DNA of 64,000 nt from JARYGU01 sp033795365. GTDB lineage: Bacteria; Pseudomonadota; Alphaproteobacteria; Rhizobiales; Rhizobiaceae. The stretch is from the NCBI GenBank assembly GCA_033795365.1, contig JARYGU010000002.1, positions 496,001 through 560,000 on the forward strand. Reading direction: 5' to 3'. Below are positions 1-9,033 of this stretch, in pieces; within the stretch, counting starts at the first letter, position 1; each line of letters opens with the position of its first letter. Below the pieces are notes generated by a model that was given only the letters and a program-made list of their open reading frames with translations, was not told where the DNA came from and made no database searches. The translations under genes were made by a program, and so were the position numbers.

Positions 1-1
1 G

Positions 2-1318
2 GCCGCCGCCTTCGTGTTCGTCTACTGGATGTCGCAATATGGCCGCAGCGGCGAGATGGCGCAGCTTGCGATCCGCATTCCGGGATCCGCCAATGGTTTG
101 AGCGTGGGCTCTCCGGTCCGCTTCAACGGCATTCCCGTGGGTTCGGTGCGCAGTCTGGCGATCGATTCGGAGGATCCGCGCTACTCCATTGCCATGACCG
201 AAGTCTCGACGGCGGCTCCCGTCAAGCAGTCGACCTCTGCCGTTCTCGAGATCCAGGGGCTGACCGGCGCTGCCTATATCGAGCTCGGCGGCGGCAATCC
301 GGACGATCCGAACATCCTTCGCCAGGCCTTCGATACGGATGGAACCGCTTCGCTGACGGCGGAGCAGTCGAGCGTCACCAACCTCCTGACCACCGCGGAC
401 AAGATCCTGAAGCGCGCCGATGAGGCGATTTCAGACGTTCAGGGCTTCGTCGCGGATGCCCGCGGCCCGCTGACCCAGACGATTCGCAATGCCGAGCTGT
501 TTTCAGCCGCGCTGACCAGGAACTCGGACAATATCGACGCATTCCTGCAAAGCGTCGGGGCACTTTCCGAGACCTTCAACCGGGTTTCGCAAAGGCTCGA
601 TTCGACGATGGTTTCCATCGATGCCCTGGTCAAGGCGGTCGATCCGCGCAAGGTCGACCACGTGGTCAGCAATGTCGACAAGATCACCAGCGACATCGCT
701 TCCGCCTCGGGCGATATCAAGGCGACCATCGAGAGCTTCGAGCAGACGGCGAAGACGTTCGAACTCTTCGGCAGGAACGCGACCGCTACGCTCGACAAGG
801 CCGACAAGCTGATCGCTGCCGTGGATGCGCAGAAGGTCGGCAACGTCGTCGACGACATCTCCGTCGCAAGCGCCGATGCGCGCAAGGCGATCTCGTCCGT
901 CACAGGCCTTGCCGACAGGATCGGCCAGAGGCAGGAAGACATCAACCAGACGATCACCGATGTCCAGCAGATGGCCAACAAGCTGAATGCGGCCTCGAGC
1001 CGGGTCGACGGCATCCTCGCCAAGCTGGACGGTTTCCTGGGCGAGGGCGATTCCGAATCGCTCTTTGCCGAAGCGAGGACGACGTTGCAGTCGTTCAAGC
1101 AGGTGGCCGATACGCTCAACAGCCGGATCGGCCCGATTGCCGACAATCTGCAGCGCTTCTCCGGAAACGGTCTCAGGGACGTCGAAACGCTCGTCAACGA
1201 CACGCGCCGGACGGTGCAGAGCCTGCAGAGCACGATTTCCGATTTCGACCGCAATCCGCAGCGCCTGCTGTTCGGGGGCGAAACGGTGAAGCAATATGAC
1301 GGGCGCACGCGTCGTTGA
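2..1318 (+). CDS. MCE/MlaD family lipid-transport protein (5' end outside window)
   Basis: The reading frame is open from the first bases of the window, so the N-terminus is missing. The visible part begins at the end of a hydrophobic segment (AAAFVFVYW), followed by an MCE/MlaD domain (roughly the first 100 visible residues, with GLSVGSPVRFNGIPVGSV). The remaining 300 or so residues are helical and rich in Asp, Ala, Val and Lys, typical of the long coiled tail of MCE proteins. Family knowledge: MCE proteins are the periplasmic substrate-binding part of ABC systems that move phospholipids or other lipids between inner and outer membranes. The permease and ATPase would be expected just upstream, outside the window. 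The next gene encodes the auxiliary lipoprotein that usually accompanies such loci, which supports the call. The natural substrate cannot be read from the sequence. Confidence 0.88.
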   Translation, partial: AAAFVFVYWMSQYGRSGEMAQLAIRIPGSANGLSVGSPVRFNGIPVGSVRSLAIDSEDPRYSIAMTEVSTAAPVKQSTSAVLEIQGLTGAAYIELGGGNPDDPNILRQAFDTDGTASLTAEQSSVTNLLTTADKILKRADEAISDVQGFVADARGPLTQTIRNAELFSAALTRNSDNIDAFLQSVGALSETFNRVSQRLDSTMVSIDALVKAVDPRKVDHVVSNVDKITSDIASASGDIKATIESFEQTAKTFELFGRNATATLDKADKLIAAVDAQKVGNVVDDISVASADARKAISSVTGLADRIGQRQEDINQTITDVQQMANKLNAASSRVDGILAKLDGFLGEGDSESLFAEARTTLQSFKQVADTLNSRIGPIADNLQRFSGNGLRDVETLVNDTRRTVQSLQSTISDFDRNPQRLLFGGETVKQYDGRTRR

Positions 1319-1458
1319 CCACGCGCATGCGAAGTGTGGCCGCAACTCCACATTCCTTAACGCAATGTTTGCTCGTGCGATTTCGCCGGTTGCATGAGCG
1401 GTGACAGTGTTGCGGCGCGCTGATAGAGATTTGCAAATCAAGAGGATTCAGGCTGGAC

Positions 1459-2076
1459 ATGGCGGCTAGGTGGCGTGCGGGGCATTCGAGCGGGTTGGCG
1501 GCAAAGGCCGCGATGATTTCCGTTCTGGCGATAGCGCTTAGCGCCTGCGGTACCGGCCGCGCGAAGAACGATACCTTCGGGTTGACATCCGTTCCCGCGG
1601 TCGAGGGACCCTCGGCGCGCAACCGCCAGATCCTCGTTCCGGAACCTAGCGCGCTCAAGGCGCTCGACAGCGAACAGATCGTCATTCGCCCAACCGCCTC
1701 GGAAATCCAGTATCTGGCCAATTCCCAGTGGAGCGACAGCCTGCCCAAGATGATGCAGGCGAAGCTGGTGCAGGCTTTCGAGAACTCCGGGCGCGTCGGC
1801 GGCGTCGGAAGGCCGGGCGAGGGGCTGGCGATCGACTTCCAGGTCGCAACGAACATCCGCGCCTTTGAAGTGCAGACATCCGGCGCCAGTACCGCCGTTG
1901 TCGAAATCTATGCCAAGATCCTGAACGACCGCAACGGTACGGTGCGCACGCAAAAGCTCTTCCGCGCCACGGTGCCGGTTTCCGGCACCGGCAATCCGGC
2001 CTTCGTCGCCGCGCTCGATGCGGCATCCGCGCAGGTGACGGCGGAGATCGTAAGCTGGACGCTTTCGGCGATCTGA
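1459..2076 (+). CDS. ABC-type transport auxiliary lipoprotein
   Basis: A 205-residue protein with a lipoprotein signal: a hydrophobic stretch followed by the lipobox LSAC, with the lipidated Cys at about residue 31. The mature part resembles the ABC-type transport auxiliary component family (PqiC/DUF330-like), with conserved-looking stretches such as IQYLANSQWSDSLPKMMQAK and the C-terminal FVAALDAASAQVT. It would sit in the periplasm anchored to the outer membrane and work with the MCE protein immediately upstream (140-base gap). Family knowledge indicates a role in lipid trafficking or membrane integrity. An internal Met at about residue 19 would give a shorter, more typical signal peptide, so the start is uncertain. 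A purine-rich ribosome-binding stretch (AGAGGA) lies about 12 bases upstream of the chosen ATG. Confidence 0.82.
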   Translation: MAARWRAGHSSGLAAKAAMISVLAIALSACGTGRAKNDTFGLTSVPAVEGPSARNRQILVPEPSALKALDSEQIVIRPTASEIQYLANSQWSDSLPKMMQAKLVQAFENSGRVGGVGRPGEGLAIDFQVATNIRAFEVQTSGASTAVVEIYAKILNDRNGTVRTQKLFRATVPVSGTGNPAFVAALDAASAQVTAEIVSWTLSAI

Positions 2077-2119
2077 GCCCAGGGCAATCTCATTTCCCGC
2101 CAATGTTTAAGGTACGCCT

Positions 2120-2208
2120 CGAAAAGTTGCAGACTTTTCGGAACAAAGATCATGCGACCAAACAAAAGAGATGGAGCGGAATGCCGATTCATCTTGATCG
2201 TATTCCGC
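2120..2208. repeat. Rhizobial palindromic mosaic repeat, copy 1
   Basis: This gap between genes (2077-2391) holds two hairpins in tandem. The first is CGAAAAGT / ACTTTTCG (2120-2127 and 2133-2140, 5-base loop). A short linker rich in AACAAA follows, then a second inverted pair GCGGAAT / ATTCCGC (2176-2182 and 2202-2208). The same layout recurs at 25331-25429. It matches, from memory, the small palindromic intergenic elements (RIME/BIME-like) that are abundant in Rhizobium and Sinorhizobium. A short open frame across it is not considered a gene. Confidence 0.6.
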
Positions 2209-2343
2209 CCTTAAAATCTGCGATCCTGCCGACGTTAATGGCCGGTGCGCCATTGCGTCGTTCCAGCTCGCGCCTGACCCGCAGCCGTCAACAGGCGTCC
2301 GTGGCAAATGATTGCCCGACACGGTTCCGTATGGACCACAGCA

Positions 2344-2367
2344 AAACGGCCGCTTTCGCGGCCGTTT
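2344..2367 (-). terminator. Rho-independent terminator of the GPR/RgsE-like gene
   Basis: A perfect 10-bp stem, AAACGGCCGC and its complement, with a 4-base loop (2354-2357). On the minus strand the stem ends in a TTTT run, and it lies 25 bases past the stop codon of the large minus-strand gene. A-rich bases on the other side could let it work in both directions. Confidence 0.75.
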
Positions 2368-2391
2368 GCAGGTTTGCGGGTTCGCATCGCG

Positions 2392-5300
2392 TCAGTTGAA
2401 GCGGCCGGCTGCGTGCGCCAGCATCGTATAGACCTTGCCGGTATCCGAAGTCAGATAGGACTGAGTCATCGTCTTGTCCCGGTCGTTGCGGGCGACGTCA
2501 GCGAGCAGCTTCTCGAAATCGTTGATGTAGCGGTCGACGGCGGTCCGGAATTCGGATTCGCGATCATACTTGCGCTTGATCTCGTCGAAGGTCTGCTGGC
2601 CTTTCAGCGTATAGAGACGGCGGGTGAAGACGTCTCGTTCCCCGCGCTGATAGCGGCGCCAAAGGTCGACTGATGCGTCGTGATCGATCGCACGGGCGAT
2701 ATCGACGGAGAGGGAGTTCAGCGATTCCACCACGTGGCGTGGGTTGCGGGTTTCGGCCGGGCGGGTCGCCTGAGCTTCGGAACGCTGGGGCTGGCCGAGC
2801 TGGGATTCTTCGCGAGAGGCGCCGCGCAGGAGGTCGCGCATCCAGCCGCCGCCTTCGCCCGTCGGGTTGGTTGCGGTTTCGCTTCGCGGAGCGACAGGCG
2901 TCGCCGCACGCTCGATGCCGAGGCTGCCGCGCAGCGGCGTTTCCTCGCGCCGCTCGGTGCGGGCAGGCTGCTGTGCGATCTGCGTGAGCGGGCGCTGCTC
3001 GACGATGGGGCGTGAGACCTCCAGCGTGCTCGCCGACTTGCCGATGATGTCGGAGAGGTCCTGCAGAGCCTTGATCTGCTCGGAGACGGCGCGGCGCATC
3101 TGCGCTGCGTTTTCCTTGGCCTCCTCGGGCAGGTCGAAGGCGCCGCGCTTCAGTTCGCCGCGGGTCTGGTCGAGTTCCTTGCGGATCTCGCCGGCAGCCC
3201 GGCGGATTTCGTCGGTGGCGCCGGCGAATTTGCCGACCGCCTCCTCGACGGCACCGCGCAGCGCTTCGCGCATCTGAGTGGTTGCGGCGTCGGACTTCTT
3301 GCCGGTTTCCGTGAGCAGCCGGTCGACATCCGAGAGCGACGCGCCGACGCTTCCGCGCAAGCGGTTCGCCACCTGCTTGGTCTGTTCCTCAGCGCGCAGG
3401 AAGGCGCCTTCGACCGACTGGCCGGCTTCCTCGCCTGCCTTGATCATCGTATCGCGCAGCGTGCCGGCCGCGCTTTCGGCGCGCTTTTCTGTCTCGCCGA
3501 GAATACGGCCGACCTCCGCGAAGGAGGTCTCGATGCCGTCCTTGAGATTGGCGGCGATCTTGCCCGAGCGTTCCTCGGCACGGCCGAAGACACCATCCAC
3601 CATCCCTTCGAGGGAGCGCATCGTATTCTCGATCTCTTCGGAGCGCCGGACGAGGCCTACGGAAAGCGAGCGCAATGCATCCTGGCGCTCTTCCAGCGTC
3701 GACACGAGGTTGGACTGGGCCGCGGCAAGAAGATCGGACGCCTGCGACAGGATCTTGGAATGATCCTCGAAGCGCCCGACGATGCCGCCGATCTGCGACA
3801 GCGTGCCGGCAGAGATGTCCGAAAGGCGGTCCACCTTGCCTTCGAGAAGCCGGGACGTGGTGGACACCATGTCGGCTGCGCGCTCGGCCGACGTGGAGAA
3901 GCGGTTGGTCGTCTCCGTCAGCCGCTCGTCGACGCTCGAAAGCGTCGCACCCGCCTCGTTGACGAGGCCTGCGATGGCATTGCTGCTCTCGGAGAGGCGG
4001 TCGATCAGGCCCGTGACATTCGATTGCAGGCTGTTTTCGACCTGCTGCATGACCTTTGCGACGTCTTCGGTCCGGGTCGTGATGGCATTGAGCGTGTCGG
4101 AGGTGCGCGAGCTGATCGCGTTGATCAGCGCGGCGTTCTCGGCGCGCAGGCGATCGGCGCTTTCCTGCGCCGCCGCCGATATGCGCTCTGCCGCCTCCCG
4201 GCCGGTTGCGGCATACTGATCGATCACCGGACGCGCCTGCTCGTCGATGAGCTTGGAAAGCTCGGCCGAGCGGCTTGCCAGTATCGAATTGAGCTCGCGG
4301 GTCCGTTCGTCGAGCGTCGTGCGGATAGACGCACCGCGGGCTTCAAGTGCCTTTTCGACCTCGGAAAGGCCGGTCCGGATCGAGTGGCTCTGGTTTTCCA
4401 GCCGGCTTTCGGTTTCCGCGAAACGGGAGGCTGCCGCCGCGGCGGTTTCCTCTACGGAACGCGTGAACGCCTCGTTGCGGGCCGCAAGCGCGTTGGCAAG
4501 GTCCTCGCCCGCCTTGGCGATCGCTTCGGTCGTGCGCTGGGCCTCCGTGCCGATCTCTGCGGCCGCGCGGGAGACAGCCCCCTGGACGGACTTGCTGAGG
4601 TTGGCGAATTCCTCGCCGGTCCTGGCGAGAGCCTGCGCGGAGCGGACGGCTTCCGCATCCATTTCCTGCGCTGCCTGGGTGACGGCCTCGCGCAGCGTCT
4701 GAGCCAGGCCGGCCGCCTTGCCGTCGATCGTACGGTTGACGTTTTCAAGGCCTATGGTCAGCGCCTTGTCCATGGTGGAGAGGCGTTCTTCGATCTTGCC
4801 GGTGCGGTCGTCGAGCGTGCCTGCAATACGGCTGACCGCTTCGCCGCTGACGCGGTCGATTTCCGAAATGCGATCTTCCAGCGCGCCGGCGAGGCGGGCC
4901 GAGGCTTCCGCGCTGCGGCGCTCCATCTCGTCGAGCGGTGCAGACAGCGTATCTGCCAGCCTCATCGAGGCGTCGATGCTGACGCGGTCGATCTCGGAGA
5001 GGCGTTCCGCCAGCGTATCGGAAATCCGGTTTCCGGTGGCATCCACGAGGCCGGAAACGCTTTCGACGCTCTGCTGAATGCGGGTTTCGAGCGCGCCGAG
5101 ATTTTCTTCCATCCGGCCGCCGGTGACGTCGAAGCGTGCGGTGACCTTGTCCAGCGTCTGATCCATGCGGCTGCCGAAGGTTTCGGCGGCTTCCGCGATC
5201 TTCTGCGAGGTTTCGCCAAGCCGTTCAGCCACGGCGCCGGCGCTGTCGCGGACCTGCCGGTCGAGCGAAGCCGCGCTGGTGTCGATGGCGCGGCGCAGAT

Positions 5301-7854
5301 TTTCCTCGTGCTGTTCCAAGGTCATCTCGAGCATGCCGGCGCTGGTGGCGATCGAGGTGCCGATCGCGGTGGCATGGTCGGACAGCGTTTCGGAAAGCTG
5401 ATTGCGGCCATCCATGACAACGAGGTTGATCGCGTTGACGCGATCGTCGAGCGTCGCGCGGATCTGTTCATGCGTCGAAACGAGCGAATTGGCGAGTTCC
5501 GCGGCCCGGCCGGACAGCGTTTCGGCGATTTCCGCAGCACGGCCGGAGAAGGCATCGGCAAATTCAGTGGCCTGACCGGTGAGCACGTCGCCGATCTGCC
5601 GGCTTCCTTCGGACAGAACCGTCTCCACGCGGCTGGCCGCCGTGTCGATCGCGGTTTGAATGGCGCCTGTGCTGTCCGTCAGCACCGAATTCAGGTTTGC
5701 GGTGCGCGTGGTGAGAACGTCGTCGATTTGACGCGTCGCGCCGCTGAGCGCGCTTTCGACGCGGTTTGCCGCAGCGCCGACAGAGCTTTCGAGGGCTCCG
5801 CCCGTCTCGTTCAGCATCGAGGCGAGAGCTGCCGTCCGCTCGGAAAGGGCCTGGTCGATCCGGCTGTGGCTGGCGGCGATGGCGGTGGTGATTTCGTCGG
5901 CGCGGGTGCCGAGCGCGTCTTCCATCCGGGCCTGCGCCGCCTCGATGTCGGTCGCGATCGTGCTGCCGCGCGATTCGAGCGCAGTCGTCAGGCGCTTTTC
6001 ACTGCCGGCAATGACATCGGCCAAGGCATCCGCGCGGGCGCCGAAGCCGCTTTCAATCCGGTTCTGCGCCTCGGAGAGGCCGTCGAGGAGGGCGTCGGTA
6101 CGCTCTCCGAAGATCGATCCGAATTTGGCATGTGCGCTCTCGACTGCCGAATTGATCGCCGCGGTGTGGCCGCTGATCGCGCTCTCGAACACTTCCTGGC
6201 CGGTCCCGAGCGTCGTCGCGAGTGCGAAGGATTGGTCGGTGAGGGTGGAACCCAGGCGTTCGATGCTGCTGTTGAGAATGCCGTTGATGGCGTCCGAACC
6301 GCCGGCAACGGTCTCGTTGATGCGCCCCAGGCTTTCCATAAGCTTCGAATCGAGCGAGCCCGCTCGCTGGTCGAAGGCTTGCGTGAATTCCGCAACGCGC
6401 TGGTCGAAGGCGCTGGCGATATGGCCGACGGTCGCCTGCATCTTTTCGTCGAAGAAGCCGGAGCGCAGATCGAGATCCATGATGGTATCGTCGGCGACGT
6501 TCTTTAGGCTCTGGCGGAATTGCGCGCCCTTTTCGTCGAGCGCCGCGTTCATCGACTGGATAACGTCGTCGAGCCCGGACGTGACTGCCTGCTGGCCGAC
6601 GGTCAGGCTCTCGTTGATTTCGCGGGTGCGTGCGATCAGCGTTTCGTTGAGCTGCCGCGCACGCTCGTTCAGGGCGGCATTCAGCTTTTCCGTATTGGCG
6701 TCGAGCGAGGAGGCGCGCATCTCGAACTGGTTGAGAAGCGCCTGGCCGCGCTGATCGAGCGTCTCGGAAAGCTGTTCCAGCCTGTTGTCGAACTCGTTTG
6801 CGAGCGCGAACCCCGATGAGCTCAGCGTCGACAGGAGAGAATCGGTACGGGCGGACAGCATGGCGCCGATGGTCTGCGTCGCGCTGTCGGACTTTTCCAT
6901 CAGCATCGCCGCGCGCGTATCGATCATGGAGGCGAAAGCCTCTCCCGAGGTCGCAATCTGGGTCGAGATGTTGTCGCCGGCGGTTGCGAGCTCCTCGCGA
7001 AGCTGCTCATGCGCGCCGGAAATCGAGGAGCGGATGCGTTCGGCGTGATTGATGATGGACTCGCGCTCGTTGCCGAGTTCCTGGACGAGCGTGCGTACCC
7101 GCATCTCGTTGTCGGCGTAGCTGCGCTCGAGCGCGTTGACTTCGGAATGGACGAGCGTTTCGAGCTCGGTCGCACGCGCGATCGTGCGCTCGATTCCCTC
7201 GTTCATCGCCGACACTTCGCGGCGCACTGCCTGGCCGACGGACATGATGCGTTCGGAGGCGATGGTTTCCGGTTCCGAAAGCCGAAGCGCCACTTCGGCC
7301 ATGGAGCGGGCCGCACTGCGCAGTTCCTGGGCGCGGGAGATCATGATGGCGAAGGCGAAGAAAAGCATGACCGGCATGACGATCGCGACGATCATCGCAA
7401 TCGCACCCGGCAGCGCCACGAGCTCCGCGATCGACCGGACCTGCCAGATTTCCGGCGCATAAAGGAGATTGGCGACGCCGAGCGCGCCGATTACCCAAAG
7501 TGCGGAAATGAGAGCGGCCATGCGGATCGACGAACGGCTGGAGCGGACGTCGAGGGATTTCAGGATCGCCGCGGGCGTCTTGCGGGAGCCGTCGTTGGCC
7601 GGCGCGAAGACCGGCGTCTTCGGGCTCGGCTCGGTGCCGACGCTCCTGCCAGGCTGTTCGGGCGTGGCAGGGCGCAAAACGGTTTCCGGCCGGGAGCCCT
7701 GGTTGGCAGGTTCGGGCATGCTCGATTCCGCGGCAACCTTATTCTGATCGGAAGGCGTATCTTCCGCGAGGTCGTCGAAGTCGATTTTCAATGCTTCCTC
7801 CAAGGCCTGGAAAGCCTTGTCGTCGATCGACTCGTTGAACTTGTTCGTCGCCAT
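2392..7854 (-). CDS. rgsE: Giant coiled-coil membrane protein, GPR/RgsE family (polar growth)
   Basis: About 1,820 residues from the ATG at 7854. An upstream in-frame start exists, but the ATG at 7854 has GAGG nine bases ahead of it and begins with the recognisable MATNKFNESIDDKAFQALEE. Order of parts: a short acidic/proline-rich cytoplasmic N-terminus (1-110), two transmembrane segments at about 112-132 and 147-172, then roughly 1,500 residues of Ala/Glu/Ser/Thr-rich amphipathic helix with degenerate apolipoprotein-like repeats, and a distinct C-terminal domain (last 110 residues, with SLSVDIARAIDHDASVDLW and QTFDEIKRKYDRESEFR). Family knowledge: Agrobacterium GPR forms a ring at the growing pole and Sinorhizobium RgsE is its homologue, both needed for unipolar growth. 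The assignment rests on size, architecture and remembered termini, not on a search. Its promoter region is shared with an orphan Hpt gene and carries CtrA-like sites. Confidence 0.78.
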   Translation of the reverse strand: MATNKFNESIDDKAFQALEEALKIDFDDLAEDTPSDQNKVAAESSMPEPANQGSRPETVLRPATPEQPGRSVGTEPSPKTPVFAPANDGSRKTPAAILKSLDVRSSRSSIRMAALISALWVIGALGVANLLYAPEIWQVRSIAELVALPGAIAMIVAIVMPVMLFFAFAIMISRAQELRSAARSMAEVALRLSEPETIASERIMSVGQAVRREVSAMNEGIERTIARATELETLVHSEVNALERSYADNEMRVRTLVQELGNERESIINHAERIRSSISGAHEQLREELATAGDNISTQIATSGEAFASMIDTRAAMLMEKSDSATQTIGAMLSARTDSLLSTLSSSGFALANEFDNRLEQLSETLDQRGQALLNQFEMRASSLDANTEKLNAALNERARQLNETLIARTREINESLTVGQQAVTSGLDDVIQSMNAALDEKGAQFRQSLKNVADDTIMDLDLRSGFFDEKMQATVGHIASAFDQRVAEFTQAFDQRAGSLDSKLMESLGRINETVAGGSDAINGILNSSIERLGSTLTDQSFALATTLGTGQEVFESAISGHTAAINSAVESAHAKFGSIFGERTDALLDGLSEAQNRIESGFGARADALADVIAGSEKRLTTALESRGSTIATDIEAAQARMEDALGTRADEITTAIAASHSRIDQALSERTAALASMLNETGGALESSVGAAANRVESALSGATRQIDDVLTTRTANLNSVLTDSTGAIQTAIDTAASRVETVLSEGSRQIGDVLTGQATEFADAFSGRAAEIAETLSGRAAELANSLVSTHEQIRATLDDRVNAINLVVMDGRNQLSETLSDHATAIGTSIATSAGMLEMTLEQHEENLRRAIDTSAASLDRQVRDSAGAVAERLGETSQKIAEAAETFGSRMDQTLDKVTARFDVTGGRMEENLGALETRIQQSVESVSGLVDATGNRISDTLAERLSEIDRVSIDASMRLADTLSAPLDEMERRSAEASARLAGALEDRISEIDRVSGEAVSRIAGTLDDRTGKIEERLSTMDKALTIGLENVNRTIDGKAAGLAQTLREAVTQAAQEMDAEAVRSAQALARTGEEFANLSKSVQGAVSRAAAEIGTEAQRTTEAIAKAGEDLANALAARNEAFTRSVEETAAAAASRFAETESRLENQSHSIRTGLSEVEKALEARGASIRTTLDERTRELNSILASRSAELSKLIDEQARPVIDQYAATGREAAERISAAAQESADRLRAENAALINAISSRTSDTLNAITTRTEDVAKVMQQVENSLQSNVTGLIDRLSESSNAIAGLVNEAGATLSSVDERLTETTNRFSTSAERAADMVSTTSRLLEGKVDRLSDISAGTLSQIGGIVGRFEDHSKILSQASDLLAAAQSNLVSTLEERQDALRSLSVGLVRRSEEIENTMRSLEGMVDGVFGRAEERSGKIAANLKDGIETSFAEVGRILGETEKRAESAAGTLRDTMIKAGEEAGQSVEGAFLRAEEQTKQVANRLRGSVGASLSDVDRLLTETGKKSDAATTQMREALRGAVEEAVGKFAGATDEIRRAAGEIRKELDQTRGELKRGAFDLPEEAKENAAQMRRAVSEQIKALQDLSDIIGKSASTLEVSRPIVEQRPLTQIAQQPARTERREETPLRGSLGIERAATPVAPRSETATNPTGEGGGWMRDLLRGASREESQLGQPQRSEAQATRPAETRNPRHVVESLNSLSVDIARAIDHDASVDLWRRYQRGERDVFTRRLYTLKGQQTFDEIKRKYDRESEFRTAVDRYINDFEKLLADVARNDRDKTMTQSYLTSDTGKVYTMLAHAAGRFN

Positions 7855-8170
7855 GCGGGTACGCCTCGTTACCAGATCCCGAAACGCTCCTGTCGATCCT
7901 GCCGCCTGCACAGGACGAAGCGGGGCCGCTTCGGTGGTGACAATGCATCAACGAACCCTCATGGTCCGCTGTGGCGTTTGCCACCTCTTCATTCCAAATC
8001 GCTATTCCACGGTCTCTGGATAGTCCGAAAACCGGCAGGCTGATATCCGCCGGTCGCGGTCTTCCACAGGGACTGTCCAGCCTTTCGGGCATAAACAAGA
8101 CCCTAACCGTATCGTAGTGACACATTAGCCAGTATCACACAATTGATTGCCATCTCCCTTAGCTTGAATC

Positions 8171-8185
8171 TTAACAGAAAGTTAA
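8171..8185. promoter_or_regulatory. Putative CtrA binding site (TTAA-N7-TTAA)
   Basis: TTAACAGAAAGTTAA has two TTAA half-sites seven bases apart, the classic spacing for the cell-cycle regulator CtrA in alphaproteobacteria. It lies 317 bases upstream of the rgsE-like ATG and 289 bases upstream of the hpt ATG. Confidence 0.5.
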
Positions 8186-8233
8186 AGGGCGGCCGAATTG
8201 TATCATAATGGAAAATCACGGTAATCACCGAGT

Positions 8234-8251
8234 TTAACTGCCGTTAACCAT
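8234..8251 (+). promoter_or_regulatory. Second CtrA-like site with TTAACCAT half-site
   Basis: TTAA and TTAACCAT separated by six bases. TTAACCAT is the extended CtrA half-site as I remember it for alphaproteobacteria; the six-base spacing is one short of ideal. It lies about 60 bases from the site at 8171-8185, on the hpt side. Confidence 0.4.
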
Positions 8252-8473
8252 AGTTTGTGATTGTTCGCGGTTTGCGCCGCGATTGCGCCTCCTTTTAATC
8301 GGATAGCGGGCCTTGGACGCGCAGAATGCGCATTCGGGTACCGGCGGCAGAAAGCTTCGCCCAAGTCTCGAAACGGTCCGGTTTCCGGACGGTGGTTTTG
8401 CCGACCTGCGGCATCGACCACCCCAATGCGCGCCACAACGAAACACATAAGCGTAGCGTAAAGGATATTGGCA

Positions 8474-8842
8474 ATGGCAGCTCTGAATATCGCCTTCGAA
8501 GCTCCGGACAATCCGGGCGGCGTATGCCCCTCGAAGACACGCCCCATCGATCTCGTGCATCTGGCAAGGCAGACGATGGGCGACAAGGTCCTGGAGCTGG
8601 AGGTGCTGCAGATCTTCGCCCGTCAGGCCCGTCAGGGCATGAAGGAGCTGGCTGCCGCCGATACGACGGCCCGCACGGCCATCGCACACCGGCTGAAGGG
8701 CGCCGCAAGGGCCGTCGGCGCCGGCGCGGTCGCAGGTGCCGCGCAGACGCTCGAGCAAAATCCGGCCAGTGCTGCCGCCATGGCGACCTTTGCCGCGGCG
8801 GTGGTGGAGGCGGAGAACTTCATCCTGAAGCTCAGCCGCTGA
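8474..8842 (+). CDS. Orphan histidine phosphotransfer (Hpt) domain protein
   Basis: A 122-residue cytoplasmic protein made of a single Hpt domain. The phospho-accepting motif AHRLKGAARAVGA places the active histidine at about residue 72, with the expected Lys-Gly directly after and the small-residue helix following. The ATG at 8474 is preceded by AAGGA eight bases upstream. Hpt proteins relay phosphoryl groups between hybrid kinases and response regulators; no kinase or regulator gene is adjacent, so its partners are unknown. The only hybrid kinase in the window is CckA, about 10 kb away; in Caulobacter CckA works through the unrelated ChpT, so a direct link is speculative. The shared CtrA-like promoter with the rgsE-like gene hints at cell-cycle control. 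Confidence 0.8.
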   Translation: MAALNIAFEAPDNPGGVCPSKTRPIDLVHLARQTMGDKVLELEVLQIFARQARQGMKELAAADTTARTAIAHRLKGAARAVGAGAVAGAAQTLEQNPASAAAMATFAAAVVEAENFILKLSR

Positions 8843-9033
8843 CCGCGCGGACGGATACGGGGCTGTCGCAGCCGGGTAAGCTGATGCCGCGCGTTGGATT
8901 GTCGCGGCGGCCCTTCATCCCGACATGTTGACTGGAGTTTGGAATTGTTGGAAGAAACCGCCGAAAATCCGGCGATCCGACATGCCCTTGGAGCTGCCGG
9001 GCCAGCGCCAGTCTAACTTATCCGGGACATATC

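Larger units (their letters stand above)
7855..8473. promoter_or_regulatory. Divergent promoter region between rgsE-like gene and hpt
   Basis: A 619-base stretch with no convincing gene. The part from about 8100 to 8260 is clearly more AT-rich than its surroundings and holds the CtrA-like motifs listed separately. Short open frames here lack family similarity and overlap each other, so I treat the stretch as a control region for both divergent genes, possibly with long 5' leaders. Confidence 0.55.

Noticed and set aside
2103..2399. A 98-codon frame between the lipoprotein gene and the giant gene
   Set aside because: It crosses the palindromic repeat and a terminator hairpin and has no signal or domain.
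3760..6507. A 915-codon open frame on the plus strand inside the giant minus-strand gene
   Set aside because: It is antisense to the GPR/RgsE-like gene; long antisense frames arise in GC-rich DNA with strong third-position bias, and its translation is Arg/Gly/Val-rich without family similarity.
4000..7000. Repeated DNA words in the giant gene considered as a tandem-repeat array or CRISPR
   Set aside because: The repetition is at protein level (helical Ala/Glu/Ser pattern); DNA units are degenerate and not evenly spaced.
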